Below, piece by piece: positions 8,113 through 16,658 of a stretch of DNA of 64,000 nucleotides. The notes beneath the pieces were generated by a model. The model made no database searches. It saw only the letters and a program-made list of their open reading frames with translations, and had not been told where the DNA came from. A program made the position numbers and the translations under genes. Source of the stretch: Acidimicrobiaceae bacterium (lineage in GTDB: Bacteria; Actinomycetota; Acidimicrobiia; Acidimicrobiales; Aldehydirespiratoraceae); contig JAPPMP010000009.1 of the NCBI GenBank assembly GCA_028819005.1, positions 7,347 to 71,346 of the forward strand. The letters are read 5' to 3'. The number at the start of each line of letters is the position of its first letter. The stretch's first letter is position 1.

Positions 8113-9354
8113 ATGACCGCCGCAAACCACAACGCCGATAGGCCGACTGGACATGCGGCTGAGCAAGCCGCTTATCGGTCCGAAGTTCGGGCCTGGTACG
8201 ACGCAAACGCGACTCCCAAAGGTGAGGATTCGCCTTGGGAAACCAACGTTCATCGGGACCCGCGGGCCGCCCGTGAAAACTTCGAAGCGTCCAAGGCCTG
8301 GCAGGGTCGCTTGTTCGAGGCGGGTTATGCGGGGATCGCTTGGCCCGCAGAGTACGGAGGCGGAGGGGGCGAGTCCTGGATGACCCGAGTCGAGCGTGAA
8401 ATCTCGCTCGACTACGAGGAATGGGTCGGATTTGCGGGTGCCACCATTGCCATGCTCGGGCCGACATTGCTCCGCCACGGCAGCGAAGAGCAGAAGCGGG
8501 AGTTCCTTCCCAAACTGCTGTCCGCGGAGCTGACGTTCTGCCAACTCTTCAGCGAGCCCGGTGCCGGCAGCGACCTGGCCGCGCTCGCCACACGGGCCGA
8601 ACGGGACGGCGACGAGTTCATCGTCAACGGACAGAAGGTGTGGAACAGTTCCGCGCAGTTCTGCGACTGGGCATTCGCCCTGGTGCGCACAGACCCCGAC
8701 GCTCCCAAGCACAAGGGCATCACCTTCTTGTTGGTGGACATGTCGACGCCGGGAATCGAGGTTCGGCCGCTCGTGCAGATCAACCGGTCGGCGCACTTCA
8801 ATGAGGTTTTTCTGTCTGATGTCCGGGTGCCGGTCGCCAATGTCATCGGTGAAATCAATGAGGGCTGGCAGCCGGCTCGCACGGTGCTGTCCAACGAGTC
8901 CGCTTTCATTGCGGGTGCGCGCATCCCGACCCGCGCGAAGCTGATTGAACTGGCTGCTGACAAGGGCCGCCTCAGCGATCCCGTGACGCGTCAGGACCTC
9001 GCCGACTACTGGTGCCGAGAGATGATCTCAACTTGGATGGGAGAGCAGGTCCAGTACGCAATCCGACGCGGCGAGTCGCCGCCGCTGGACCCTGGGCTCA
9101 TCAAGTTGATGGCTTCGAGCAACAGGCGGCTGTCAGGTGACCTCGCCAGTCGGATCATGGGCGCGGAACTGGACGCGGGCAGCGGCGAGAGGGTCTTCTG
9201 GGCACAGATGGAACTGCTGGGCCGCTATTCGATCTCCATCGGTGGCGGCACCGACGAGGTTCTCAGGAACAACATCGGCGAGCGCTCATTGCAATTGCCC
9301 CGAGAACCCGGTTATGACAAGAATCAGCCATGGCGTGAAATCCCTCGCTCCTAG
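8113..9354 (+). CDS. Acyl-CoA dehydrogenase family protein
   Basis: A 413-residue acyl-CoA dehydrogenase. It shows GYAGIAWPAEYGGGG, LFSEPGAGSDLAALATRAER (the FAD and substrate loop), VNGQKVWNSSAQFCDWAFALVRTD, the VLSNE segment and the C-terminal GGTDEVLRNNIGERSLQLPRE. It oxidises an acyl-CoA to the enoyl-CoA with FAD, passing electrons to ETF. The catalytic Glu position is not certain from the motifs. The ORF extends to a TTG at 7996 inside the repeat tract. ATG 8113 with AAGGAAAG upstream is the credible start. The next gene (epimerase) follows after a 93-bp gap with small repeats. Confidence 0.92.
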   Translation: MTAANHNADRPTGHAAEQAAYRSEVRAWYDANATPKGEDSPWETNVHRDPRAARENFEASKAWQGRLFEAGYAGIAWPAEYGGGGGESWMTRVEREISLDYEEWVGFAGATIAMLGPTLLRHGSEEQKREFLPKLLSAELTFCQLFSEPGAGSDLAALATRAERDGDEFIVNGQKVWNSSAQFCDWAFALVRTDPDAPKHKGITFLLVDMSTPGIEVRPLVQINRSAHFNEVFLSDVRVPVANVIGEINEGWQPARTVLSNESAFIAGARIPTRAKLIELAADKGRLSDPVTRQDLADYWCREMISTWMGEQVQYAIRRGESPPLDPGLIKLMASSNRRLSGDLASRIMGAELDAGSGERVFWAQMELLGRYSISIGGGTDEVLRNNIGERSLQLPREPGYDKNQPWREIPRS

Positions 9355-9380
9355 CCGAGCCGCGAGCCGACTGCCAGGAC

Positions 9381-9434
9381 CAACTCAAGAACCCGGCTCT
9401 AGAACCCAATTCAAGAACCAGTTCAAGAACCAAC
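9381..9434. repeat. Short TTCAAGAACC tandem repeat
   Basis: Four to five copies of a roughly 11-bp unit ([A/T]TTCAAGAACCA) lie between the acyl-CoA dehydrogenase stop and the epimerase ribosome-binding site (AAGGA). No coding content is visible. Confidence 0.75.
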
Positions 9435-9447
9435 CAAGGACTCCAGC

Positions 9448-10356
9448 GTGACTTCCCTCGAGAATCGAAGAATTGTGGTTGCCGGTTGCACCGGTCAGGT
9501 GGGCGAGCCGGTCGCAACAGCGTTGGCGGCATCGGGCAACGAAGTCCACGGGATTGCCCGCTTCAAGGATCCAGCCGCGCGCCGACGCATGGAGGCGGCC
9601 GGGGTGGTCTGCCACGCGGTCGACCTCACCGATCCCGACCTTGGGTCCGTGCCTGCCGAGGTCGACTATCTGCTCAACTTTGCGGTCGCCAAGACCGGCA
9701 GGTGGGACAAGGACCTCGCGGCCAACGCGGAAGCTGCCGGCCATCTGATGAGTCATCTGCGCAACGCGAGCGCCGTGTTGCACTGCTCCACCACCGCTGT
9801 CTACGCGCCGACCGGCGGTGAGCCGATGAGTGAGGACTCGGCGCTGGGCCGCGATCACCACCAGAACCTCCTGCCGACCTATTCGACGGCAAAGACCGCC
9901 GCCGAAGCGGTCGCTCGTTTCGCTGCTCGCGAGTTCTCTCTGCCGACAACCATCGCCCGGTTGTGCGTGCCCTATGGCGATGAGGGCGGCTGGCCGGCCT
10001 TTCACTTGATGATGGCCCTGGCGTCCCAGGCGATCCCCGTGCATCCCGACGGCTCGCGTTACAACCCGATCCATCACGACGACGTCATCGCGCAGGTTCC
10101 AGCCCTGCTCGACGCCGCGACCCTCGATACCACAACTCTCAACTGGGGCAGCGACGAGGTTGTGTCGGTCGAGGAGTGGACTCGCTACATCTGCGAGGTC
10201 GCCGCTGCGCCCGAGCCGGATTTCGAAGTGAGCGAGTTCACGATTCCGAGCGCGGTGATCGACGCCGACGCGGTTCGCAATGTCGTTGGTCCGTGCTCCG
10301 TTTCCTGGAAAGAGGGTTTCCGGCGACTCGCCGAGCGCACGGCAGCACACACCTAG
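9448..10356 (+). CDS. NAD(P)-dependent epimerase/dehydratase (extended SDR)
   Basis: A 302-residue extended short-chain dehydrogenase. The nucleotide-binding motif is VAGCTGQVGEPVA near residue 11, the SDR Ser region is LHCSTTAVYAPTGG, and the catalytic Tyr-Lys pair is in YSTAKTAAEA. RLCVPYGDEGGWP and the HHDDV segment are typical of NAD-dependent epimerases acting on sugar nucleotides or related compounds. GTG 9448 is preceded by AAGGA 7 bases upstream. The substrate is unknown. It is co-directional with the acyl-CoA dehydrogenase before it and the helicase after it. Confidence 0.88.
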   Translation: MTSLENRRIVVAGCTGQVGEPVATALAASGNEVHGIARFKDPAARRRMEAAGVVCHAVDLTDPDLGSVPAEVDYLLNFAVAKTGRWDKDLAANAEAAGHLMSHLRNASAVLHCSTTAVYAPTGGEPMSEDSALGRDHHQNLLPTYSTAKTAAEAVARFAAREFSLPTTIARLCVPYGDEGGWPAFHLMMALASQAIPVHPDGSRYNPIHHDDVIAQVPALLDAATLDTTTLNWGSDEVVSVEEWTRYICEVAAAPEPDFEVSEFTIPSAVIDADAVRNVVGPCSVSWKEGFRRLAERTAAHT

Positions 10357-10696
10357 ACGCTCCGAAGCAGTCGCCGGACTTACAGAAACGGCCGCCGGAA
10401 GATCTTGTTTGCGCGCTCTGTTCGCCGCGCTCCACATCCCGCTCTTGTTCGCCGCGCTCACCGGGCCGCTCGAACCACGGGCAGGACGCTCAGACCACGG
10501 GCGGACGCTCAGACCACGGCCTCGCGTTGCGAGCATGGGGATCTGCGGCCTATTCACTCGGCGTCTGAGCAGCAGTCCCGCGAGTGGCTGCCGGCGCCGT
10601 GTCTCAACCGCGCGGCGCAGCGATAGCCTGTTAACGCACCGGGCCATGTGGACGACACGGACGTTGGACACCATCCCCGCTGCCGGAGCACTCCCG
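10357..10696. repeat. Intergenic region with nested short repeats
   Basis: About 340 bp lie between the epimerase stop and the helicase start. TGTTCGCCGCGCTC occurs twice about 30 bp apart, and GGACGCTCAGACCACGGC-type units are tandemly repeated (18-bp period) near 10488-10522. The element TTGTTCGCCGCGCTCACCGG is almost identical to one at 63209 near recG, so this is a dispersed repeat family. The helicase promoter probably lies near 10620. No gene is supported. Confidence 0.65.
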
Positions 10697-12010
10697 ATGA
10701 TCCCCACGTTCGCCGATCTCGGCGTATCCGATTCAATTGTCGCGGTCTTGGAACGGCGTGGCATCACGTCCCCGTCTGAGATCCAAACCGCCACGATCCC
10801 AGACCTGCTGAGGGGCCGTGACGTTGTCGGACGCGCCCCCACCGGCTCGGGCAAGACTCTTGCCTTCGGGATTCCGCTGCTGACACGGGTCCGGCGAGCC
10901 GAACCGAAGCTCCCGACCGCGTTGATCCTCGCGCCGACGCGGGAGCTGGCAGAACAGATCGCGGCCGAACTCCGACCCTTGGCCGACGCCGTGGCACGCC
11001 GCATCGCAGCGGTGTATGGAGGAGTCGGCCTTGAGCCCCAGATCAAGAAGCTGCGACGGGGCGTTGACGTGCTCGTGGCCACACCCGGCCGTCTTGAGGA
11101 CCTCATTGAACGCCGTGACGTCCGTCTCGGCAGGGTCGCCACCGTCGTGGTCGACGAGGCCGATCGCATGGCCGACATGGGTTTCATGCCCGCGGTGCGC
11201 CGCATTCTCGACAAAACGGCCGAGCATCGTCACACGATGCTGTTCTCGGCGACGCTTGAAGGTGACGTCGGCAAGCTCATCAAGCAGTACCAGACCGATC
11301 CGGTACGCCATGCGGTGGGATCCCCGACACCGGACATGAGGGCTGCAAAACACTATTTTTGGGAGATCCCCAGGCCCGAGCGAATCAGCCTGTGCGCTTC
11401 GGTGATAGCCACTTTCGGCTCCACAATCGTGTTCACACGAACTCGCCACGGTGCTGATCGAGCGGCCCGACAACTCAATCGGGTGGGAATCCCCGCGGCC
11501 GCCATCCACGGCAACCGCTCACAAGCGCAGCGTTCCAGAGCGCTTCGTGAGTTCGCCTCGGGGAAGGCCCTTGCGTTGGTCGCAACCGATGTGGCGGCCC
11601 GCGGCATTCACGTCGACGGCGTCGAGTGCGTCGTTCACTACGACCCGGTCGATGAGGACTCCGCCTATATTCACCGTTCGGGAAGAACCGCGCGCGCCGG
11701 AGCTGTCGGCCAGGTGGTGTCGTTCGTGGACCCCTCCCAGATCAGGCTGGTCAATGCCATGAAACGGAGGCTTGAGCTGTCACAGGAAATCTCCGCGCCT
11801 CCTCCCCTCGACGGCCCGGCTGTGACTGTCCCCTCAAAGGCTGCCCCATCAAGGAACGGGCGCTCCAAGCCCCAGCCCGAACAGCTGGACAAACCGAACC
11901 CGAACAAGAAACGGCACAAGCCCGAACACCGCGGCCGAAAACACGTGTCCAATGGCGCCGCGCGACAACACAAGAGCGCCGCAGGTCACGGTCGGCGACG
12001 CTCTCGTTGA
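10697..12010 (+). CDS. DEAD/DEAH-box RNA helicase
   Basis: A 437-residue DEAD-box helicase. The Q motif region is FADLGVSDSIVAVLERRGIT, motif I APTGSGKT, Ia PTRELAEQI, Ib ATPGRLEDLI, motif II DEAD in VVVDEADRMADMGF, and motif III FSAT. Helicase domain 2 has IVFTRTRHGADR, VATDVAARGIHVDGV and HRSGRTARAG (motif VI). The C-terminal 90 residues are basic and disordered (NKKRHKPEHRGRKHV), typical of RNA-binding tails. It unwinds RNA in ribosome assembly or mRNA decay. The ORF is open to 10280, but ATG 10697 has GGAG upstream and starts just before the Q motif, while 10646 is a possible alternative. The last codons lie inside a 36-bp direct repeat. Confidence 0.93.
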   Translation: MIPTFADLGVSDSIVAVLERRGITSPSEIQTATIPDLLRGRDVVGRAPTGSGKTLAFGIPLLTRVRRAEPKLPTALILAPTRELAEQIAAELRPLADAVARRIAAVYGGVGLEPQIKKLRRGVDVLVATPGRLEDLIERRDVRLGRVATVVVDEADRMADMGFMPAVRRILDKTAEHRHTMLFSATLEGDVGKLIKQYQTDPVRHAVGSPTPDMRAAKHYFWEIPRPERISLCASVIATFGSTIVFTRTRHGADRAARQLNRVGIPAAAIHGNRSQAQRSRALREFASGKALALVATDVAARGIHVDGVECVVHYDPVDEDSAYIHRSGRTARAGAVGQVVSFVDPSQIRLVNAMKRRLELSQEISAPPPLDGPAVTVPSKAAPSRNGRSKPQPEQLDKPNPNKKRHKPEHRGRKHVSNGAARQHKSAAGHGRRRSR

Positions 12011-12095
12011 CAGGTCGCGCGCCCCCGCAGCCGCCGCGGACGCGCGAGGGTCAGGGACGACGGTCGGCGACGCTCTCGTTGACAGGTCGCGCGCC
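11988..12095. repeat. 36-bp direct repeat flanking a 36-bp segment at the helicase 3' end
   Basis: ACGGTCGGCGACGCTCTCGT continuing TGACAGGTCGCGCGCC occurs at 11988-12023 and again, identically, at 12060-12095. Copy 1 contains the last helicase codons and stop. The 36 bases between (12024-12059) and the bases after copy 2 are not similar, so this is not a simple 72-bp tandem duplication. See the finding on CRISPR-like geometry. Confidence 0.9.
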
Positions 12096-12115
12096 GGCGG
12101 CCGAGAAAGGCTCGC

Positions 12116-12304
12116 CTACTCGAGCAGAAACTCCCGGGTCACCGTTAGAGACCTGGGATCCTGCAGCATGAATACGTGGCCTCCCTCGAAGACTTCAAGC
12201 CTCGCATCAGCGACGCCGGCAACGATCGCTTCATCGATGAATGGCATGTGGCTCAGCTCTCCTGATCTGGCGTTCTGGTCTGGCGTTCTGATCTGGCGTT
12301 GCAC
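12116..12304 (-). pseudogene. Remnant of an alpha/beta-hydrolase C-terminus
   Basis: The minus-strand ORF ends in ADARLEVFEGGHVFMLQDPR followed by a short helix (TREFLLE). This matches the end of alpha/beta hydrolases, where GGH carries the catalytic His. Only about 40 residues look homologous. The nucleophile and acid parts are absent, and the bases upstream are short repeats (CTGGCGTTCTGRT, three copies near 12268-12300). It is best read as the leftover of a deleted gene downstream of the methyltransferase. Confidence 0.65.
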
Positions 12305-12318
12305 AGGGCAGAACCAGG

Positions 12319-13386
12319 TCAGATTCGCACTTCGTAATAGCGGTTCAGCGGATCGATTTCGAATTCGCGGACCTCGACACTGCCGAATCCCGCCTCGAAA
12401 GCCAGTTGCTCGAACACTTCAACGGTGAGCCCCAGAGTGCCCAGACCGGCGCCGTCGGGCTCCGACATCGCCGAAGACATGCAGTAGAGGACCGACATGG
12501 CGTACATGAGCGGCAGCACAGGAATGCTGCGATTCTCTTCAAGGCCCCCTCTGGTCTTGACGTCGGCGACCATCCACACACCGTCACCGGCCAGACAGGA
12601 CCTGGCCGCGGCGACTGCCGCTTGTGGATTGGGAAGGTCGTGGAGCACATCGAGGGTGACCAGAAGGTCGACTTCGCTCAGATCCGCCAGATCATCAAAG
12701 GTGCCGGAAACAAACGACAAGTTGGAGAGGCCCTCCGCCGCGGCCCGCTGGTTAGCCGACTCGATCGCGTGGGCCGACGGGTCGATGCCGAGCACAGTCG
12801 ATTGCGGATAGGCGCCGGCGATGGCCGCCGCGGCCACGCCCGAACCGCAGCCCGCGTCGACAACTGTCGCCCCTGCCGTCAACCGCTCAGTCATCTGCTC
12901 AATGGAGTCGAGGATCACCGGCACGAGCCAGGCCCGCTGACCTGAAGCGCTCATTGCGGCCTGGAAGTGACAGGCATGGACTCCGTGTTCGCCCCAGGTC
13001 ATGCCCAATCCGGTTTCAAACGCCTCGGCCGTGCGATTGATCTCGTGATGGGTGATGGGGGGTCCGAACACACCAGCGGTCGCCGCGGGATGATCCGGTT
13101 CACACAGCGTCGCTGAGGCCTCCGGCGTCAGGTTGAACCGGCCGTCCGCGTGCTCGGCCAAGCCCGCGGCCGCGACCGCGCAGAGCCATTCACGGATCCA
13201 TCGCTCATGCAGGCCGGTCGCGCCTGCGAGTTCAACCGAAGTCGATTCCGGTGCCGCATCGAGGGCGTCGAACAGTCCGAGGCGCACTCCCAGATGGACG
13301 ATGGCGCTCATGGCCTCACCCTGCTTGATGCGGTACAGATCCTGGATCGTCTGTCCGAGGAGTTCCGGGTCGACTTCAGTGCGCAT
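12319..13386 (-). CDS. Winged-helix class I SAM methyltransferase (Rv2258c-like)
   Basis: A 355-residue protein. The N-terminal ~120 residues form a helical dimerisation and winged-helix module (HLGVRLGLFDALD, GLHERWIREWLCAVAAAGL). The catalytic domain has motif I VVDAGCGSGVAAAAIAGAYP, IDPS after strand 2, and DLLVTLDVLHDLPNPQAAV. This layout is shared with plant-type O-methyltransferases and the mycobacterial Rv2258c group. The substrate is unknown. ATG 13386 has AAGGA 7 bases upstream, so the 27-residue ORF extension is rejected. It lies just downstream of cinA on the same strand. Confidence 0.85.
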   Translation of the reverse strand: MRTEVDPELLGQTIQDLYRIKQGEAMSAIVHLGVRLGLFDALDAAPESTSVELAGATGLHERWIREWLCAVAAAGLAEHADGRFNLTPEASATLCEPDHPAATAGVFGPPITHHEINRTAEAFETGLGMTWGEHGVHACHFQAAMSASGQRAWLVPVILDSIEQMTERLTAGATVVDAGCGSGVAAAAIAGAYPQSTVLGIDPSAHAIESANQRAAAEGLSNLSFVSGTFDDLADLSEVDLLVTLDVLHDLPNPQAAVAAARSCLAGDGVWMVADVKTRGGLEENRSIPVLPLMYAMSVLYCMSSAMSEPDGAGLGTLGLTVEVFEQLAFEAGFGSVEVREFEIDPLNRYYEVRI

Positions 13387-13415
13387 GGGCTGGTCCTTGT
13401 GATCTGGTCCTTGAG

Positions 13416-14717
13416 CTAATCGAGATCGAGCAATCGGGTGCGAAGCATATTGAGCGCCATGATGCAACTGAACTGCCGGATGCGCTCACGATCGAACGGC
13501 AGATTGATCGTGGTCGCCTCAGAGAAGCCATTGCCAGCCGATCCTTCGCTGGCGCCGCCTCCAGTTCTTCCACGTATATGAACGCCTATGCAAACGACCC
13601 CGGCGTCGATGCCCTCGTGGGGCTCGGGTCCGGCGACGCCCGACAGCGCGAGGCCGGCGTCTGCGTCGAGAACGCGGCATGCGCCTTCGGCCATCTCGAT
13701 GACCATCTGTTCGCTGACCACGCTCATGTCGCCGATTTCGCCCGCACCGAGAAGCGATTGCTTTAGATCCCGGTGATACGGGACCACCCCTCCCCGAAAC
13801 ACGTCGCTGCAGCCGGGATTGCCGACGATCCGGTTCGAGATGAGCCCTCCAGTGAACGATTCGGCCAACGCCAGAGTCATCTGGCGGGCACGCAACAGGT
13901 CCAGAACGACTGACTCGATCGTGTCGTCGTCGGTTCCGAAGACTATGTCGCCGATCAGGCGCCGCACTCGGGCTTCCTCGTCATCAAGAACGGCGAGAGC
14001 TTCAGCTTCGCTGTGGGCTTTCGCCGTGATTCGCACCTTCAAACCTTCGAGACCGCTGGCAAGGAAGGCGATCGTTGCCGCGCCGGTTTCGTCGAGACGC
14101 CGGATCTCCTCGTCGAGTTGCTCGGCCAGGCCAGATTCAGACTGACCCCAGGTGCGCAGAACCCGGCTGCGTATCACAGCGGTGATGCCCGCCCGTTCCC
14201 GCAGATCCGGCAGGACGCCCTCCAACACCATCTCCTTCATCTCCCAGGGCACTCCCGGCACCGCGTAGATCACTTTGCCTTCTCTGGCGCCGCTGAGAGG
14301 GCAGATCAGGCCTGCCGCCGTTCCTGGCATCGCGGGATTCACGCGGGCGCCGACCGGCACGTCGGCCTGGCGCTTGTTGTTCTCGGGCATGTTGCGGCCG
14401 CGGCCCCCGAACATGGTTTCGATCTTGGCGATGATCTCTTCATCGCGAGCCAATTCCACGCCCATCACCGCTGCTATCGCCTCGCGGGTGATGTCGTCTT
14501 GGGTCGGGCCCAGACCGCCGCAGACGATCACTGCGTCGCTGCGACCAAGGGCTTGGTCGAGTACCGAGACCATGCGGTCCAGGTTGTCGCCGACCTTCGT
14601 CTGGTGATGGCTGTCGATACCCACGAGCGCAAGTTGTTCACCAATCCACGACGAGTTGGTGTCGACGATCTGTCCGAGCAGCAGTTCGGTCCCGACCGCC
14701 ACGACTTCACAGTTCAT
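13416..14717 (-). CDS. cinA: CinA-like protein (nicotinamide-nucleotide amidohydrolase)
   Basis: A 433-residue CinA. The N-terminal MoaB/MogA-like (COG1058) domain opens CEVVAVGTELLLGQIVDTNS and includes CGGLGPTQDDITREA and the YAVPGVPWEMKEM segment. The C-terminal PncC-type deamidase domain has ALAESFTGGLISNRI and LALSGVAGPE. The usual motif in this domain is AESCTGG, so Cys to Phe next to the active Ser is a departure. Known role: recycling NMN to nicotinate mononucleotide and clearing ADP-ribose derivatives. ATG 14717 has AAGGAGC 6 bases upstream, and the pgsA stop lies 14 bp before it. Confidence 0.92.
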   Translation of the reverse strand: MNCEVVAVGTELLLGQIVDTNSSWIGEQLALVGIDSHHQTKVGDNLDRMVSVLDQALGRSDAVIVCGGLGPTQDDITREAIAAVMGVELARDEEIIAKIETMFGGRGRNMPENNKRQADVPVGARVNPAMPGTAAGLICPLSGAREGKVIYAVPGVPWEMKEMVLEGVLPDLRERAGITAVIRSRVLRTWGQSESGLAEQLDEEIRRLDETGAATIAFLASGLEGLKVRITAKAHSEAEALAVLDDEEARVRRLIGDIVFGTDDDTIESVVLDLLRARQMTLALAESFTGGLISNRIVGNPGCSDVFRGGVVPYHRDLKQSLLGAGEIGDMSVVSEQMVIEMAEGACRVLDADAGLALSGVAGPEPHEGIDAGVVCIGVHIRGRTGGGASEGSAGNGFSEATTINLPFDRERIRQFSCIMALNMLRTRLLDLD

Positions 14718-14731
14718 CGGTGCTCCTTGGA

Positions 14732-15310
14732 TCACTCACCTGTGGAGCTCAGCGCATTCTGGCCGTCGATGAGGTATTGAACCCCCGACACAAGGGTCCA
14801 CACAACCGCGATCCACAGCATCGCGTCGATCAGCGTGTCCTGGTCCTCAAGAGTCGGCATCACCGCCATGGCCAATGCAACTCCCTGCACGAAAGTCTTG
14901 TACTTGGCTGAACGCCGGGCCGGCAGGGCCAGTCCATGACGCGCCCAACGGCTCCGCCACGCGGTGATCCCGAGCTCGCGCACGGCAATGAGCGTCACCG
15001 GAAGCCACCAATAGCGATCCACCGCAACCAGGCAGAATCCAGACCCGAGGATCACCACCTTGTCGGCCAGGGGATCCAGAAACGCGCCGCTGCGGCTGAC
15101 CACGTTTGCGCGACGGGCAACCTTGCCGTCGAAGAAGTCTGTGCTCGCCAACGCGACGCCGAGCCCGAAAGCTGCCCAAGAGGCTCCTCGCGTGTCCTGT
15201 GCTGAAAGAACGAACCAGAACAACAGCGGCGCGAACAGCAGGCGCATGATCGTCAACAGATTCGCCGGATGGGTTATCCCGGCGCTGCGCGGCACCGCCA
15301 GATCGCTCAC
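14732..15310 (-). CDS. pgsA: CDP-diacylglycerol--glycerol-3-phosphate 3-phosphatidyltransferase
   Basis: A 192-residue integral membrane enzyme. The complete CDP-alcohol phosphotransferase signature is visible (DFFDGKVARR, then GAFLDPLADK, matching D-x2-DG-x2-AR-x8-G-x3-D-x3-D). There are about four to five hydrophobic segments. It makes phosphatidylglycerol phosphate, the first step to phosphatidylglycerol and cardiolipin. The GTG start at 15310 overlaps the rimO stop by 4 bp (GTGA), and cinA follows closely. The order rimO-pgsA-cinA is common in actinobacteria. Confidence 0.93.
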   Translation of the reverse strand: MSDLAVPRSAGITHPANLLTIMRLLFAPLLFWFVLSAQDTRGASWAAFGLGVALASTDFFDGKVARRANVVSRSGAFLDPLADKVVILGSGFCLVAVDRYWWLPVTLIAVRELGITAWRSRWARHGLALPARRSAKYKTFVQGVALAMAVMPTLEDQDTLIDAMLWIAVVWTLVSGVQYLIDGQNALSSTGE

Positions 15311-16641
15311 AGCGCCTCCAGGTCCGGGCCGATCGCCGCGCTGACGGTCAGGGTCTGAATCGTTCCCACCCCAAGAGTTTGGGGCACGGAAATGATCCCG
15401 TCGATTTCAGGCGCCTCTCTGTAGCTGCGTCCGACCCCGGGTTCATCCACAAGAACTTCGACCTCGCTGCCTATCAATTCGTCGCGTTTGGTGGCCGTAA
15501 TCGTGTCTTGCGCCTCGGACAACTCCGCGAGGCGGTCCGCGATGAGCTCAGGGGCAACCTTGTGGTCCAGAGTCGCAGCGTGGGTTCCCGCCTCTTCGGA
15601 ATAGGCAAAGAAACCGCACCAGTCGAGCCTTGCTCGTTCGATGAACTCCAACAGCTGATCGTGGTCCGCCTCGGTTTCGCCCGGGTAGCCGACGATGAAG
15701 TTGGAGCGGAACGCCGCACGGGGTTCTGAGTTGCGGATCTCCTCGATCCGATCCAGGAACTTCTCGCCATTGCCCCAGCGACGCATACTCCGCAACAACC
15801 GAGGCGATACATGCTGAAGCGACAGATCGAAGTAGGGAACACCCGTGCCGCAGATTGCGTCGATCAGAACATCGGACAGGTCTGAGGGGTAGAGATAGAG
15901 CAGTCTGACCCTCTCGACCTCGGCGGACACGGCTCGCACCAACTCGACGATCGACCGCTTGCCGCCCCCTTGATCGGATCCATAGGCCGCCAAGTCTTGA
16001 GCCACCAGGACTATTTCTCGAGCCGCGAGCTCTTCGACCTCAAACATGATCTGTTCGATTGAGCGACTGCGTTGCGGGCCCCTGAACGACGGGATGGCGC
16101 AGAAACCACAGGCCCGATCACACCCTTCGGCGATCTTCACATAGGCCCAGGGCCGTCGTGAGGAGGGTCGCGGCAAGTTGAGCAGGTCGAAGTCAGGGAC
16201 GCGTCGAGGCGAGCCGCGGGTCGGTCCGAGCACAACAGGAACAGCCGCGGGCTCAACCTTTCGGCCCTCAGAATCTCGACCCGAGGCTCCCGCAACCGCC
16301 GGCGCCAGCGACATTCCAAACGGCGCCAGATGATCAATCTCTGGCAACTCGGCGGTCAGTTCATCGCCGTACCGCTCCGCCATGCAGCCGGTCACCACGA
16401 GCCGGGCGCCGGCCCGGCGTCGCTGCGCAACCGTCAGGATCGTCTCCACCGACTCCTCGCGGGCTTCCTCGATGAACGTGCAGGTGTTGACAACGACCAC
16501 ATCGGCGGTTTCGACATCGGCGGCAGCCACCATGCCGGTCGTTGCCAGGGTCCCCTCCAATTTGTCGGAATCGACCTGATTCTTGGGACATCCAAGCGTC
16601 ACAATCGCATATGACTCGGCTGATGAGTTGGTTGATGACAT
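15307..16641 (-). CDS. rimO: Ribosomal protein S12 methylthiotransferase RimO
   Basis: A 444-residue radical-SAM enzyme. The UPF0004 domain has VTLGCPKNQVDSDKLEG, NTCTFIEEAREES and VVTGCMAERYG (three Cys for the auxiliary cluster). The radical SAM domain has EGCDRACGFCAIPSFRGPQR (CxxxCxxC), and a C-terminal TRAM domain follows. It adds a methylthio group to an Asp of ribosomal protein S12. ATG 16641 lies 17 bp after the antiporter stop. The longer ORF start at 16695 would overlap that gene. RimO rather than MiaB is supported by LGCPKNQVD. Confidence 0.95.
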   Translation of the reverse strand: MSSTNSSAESYAIVTLGCPKNQVDSDKLEGTLATTGMVAAADVETADVVVVNTCTFIEEAREESVETILTVAQRRRAGARLVVTGCMAERYGDELTAELPEIDHLAPFGMSLAPAVAGASGRDSEGRKVEPAAVPVVLGPTRGSPRRVPDFDLLNLPRPSSRRPWAYVKIAEGCDRACGFCAIPSFRGPQRSRSIEQIMFEVEELAAREIVLVAQDLAAYGSDQGGGKRSIVELVRAVSAEVERVRLLYLYPSDLSDVLIDAICGTGVPYFDLSLQHVSPRLLRSMRRWGNGEKFLDRIEEIRNSEPRAAFRSNFIVGYPGETEADHDQLLEFIERARLDWCGFFAYSEEAGTHAATLDHKVAPELIADRLAELSEAQDTITATKRDELIGSEVEVLVDEPGVGRSYREAPEIDGIISVPQTLGVGTIQTLTVSAAIGPDLEAL

Positions 16642-16658
16642 CGTGAATCGGCCCCGGT

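Noticed and set aside
11988-12131. Explanation of the repeat as a simple 72-bp tandem duplication
   Set aside because: The 36 bases after copy 2 do not match the 36 bases after copy 1, so the full 72-bp unit is not repeated.
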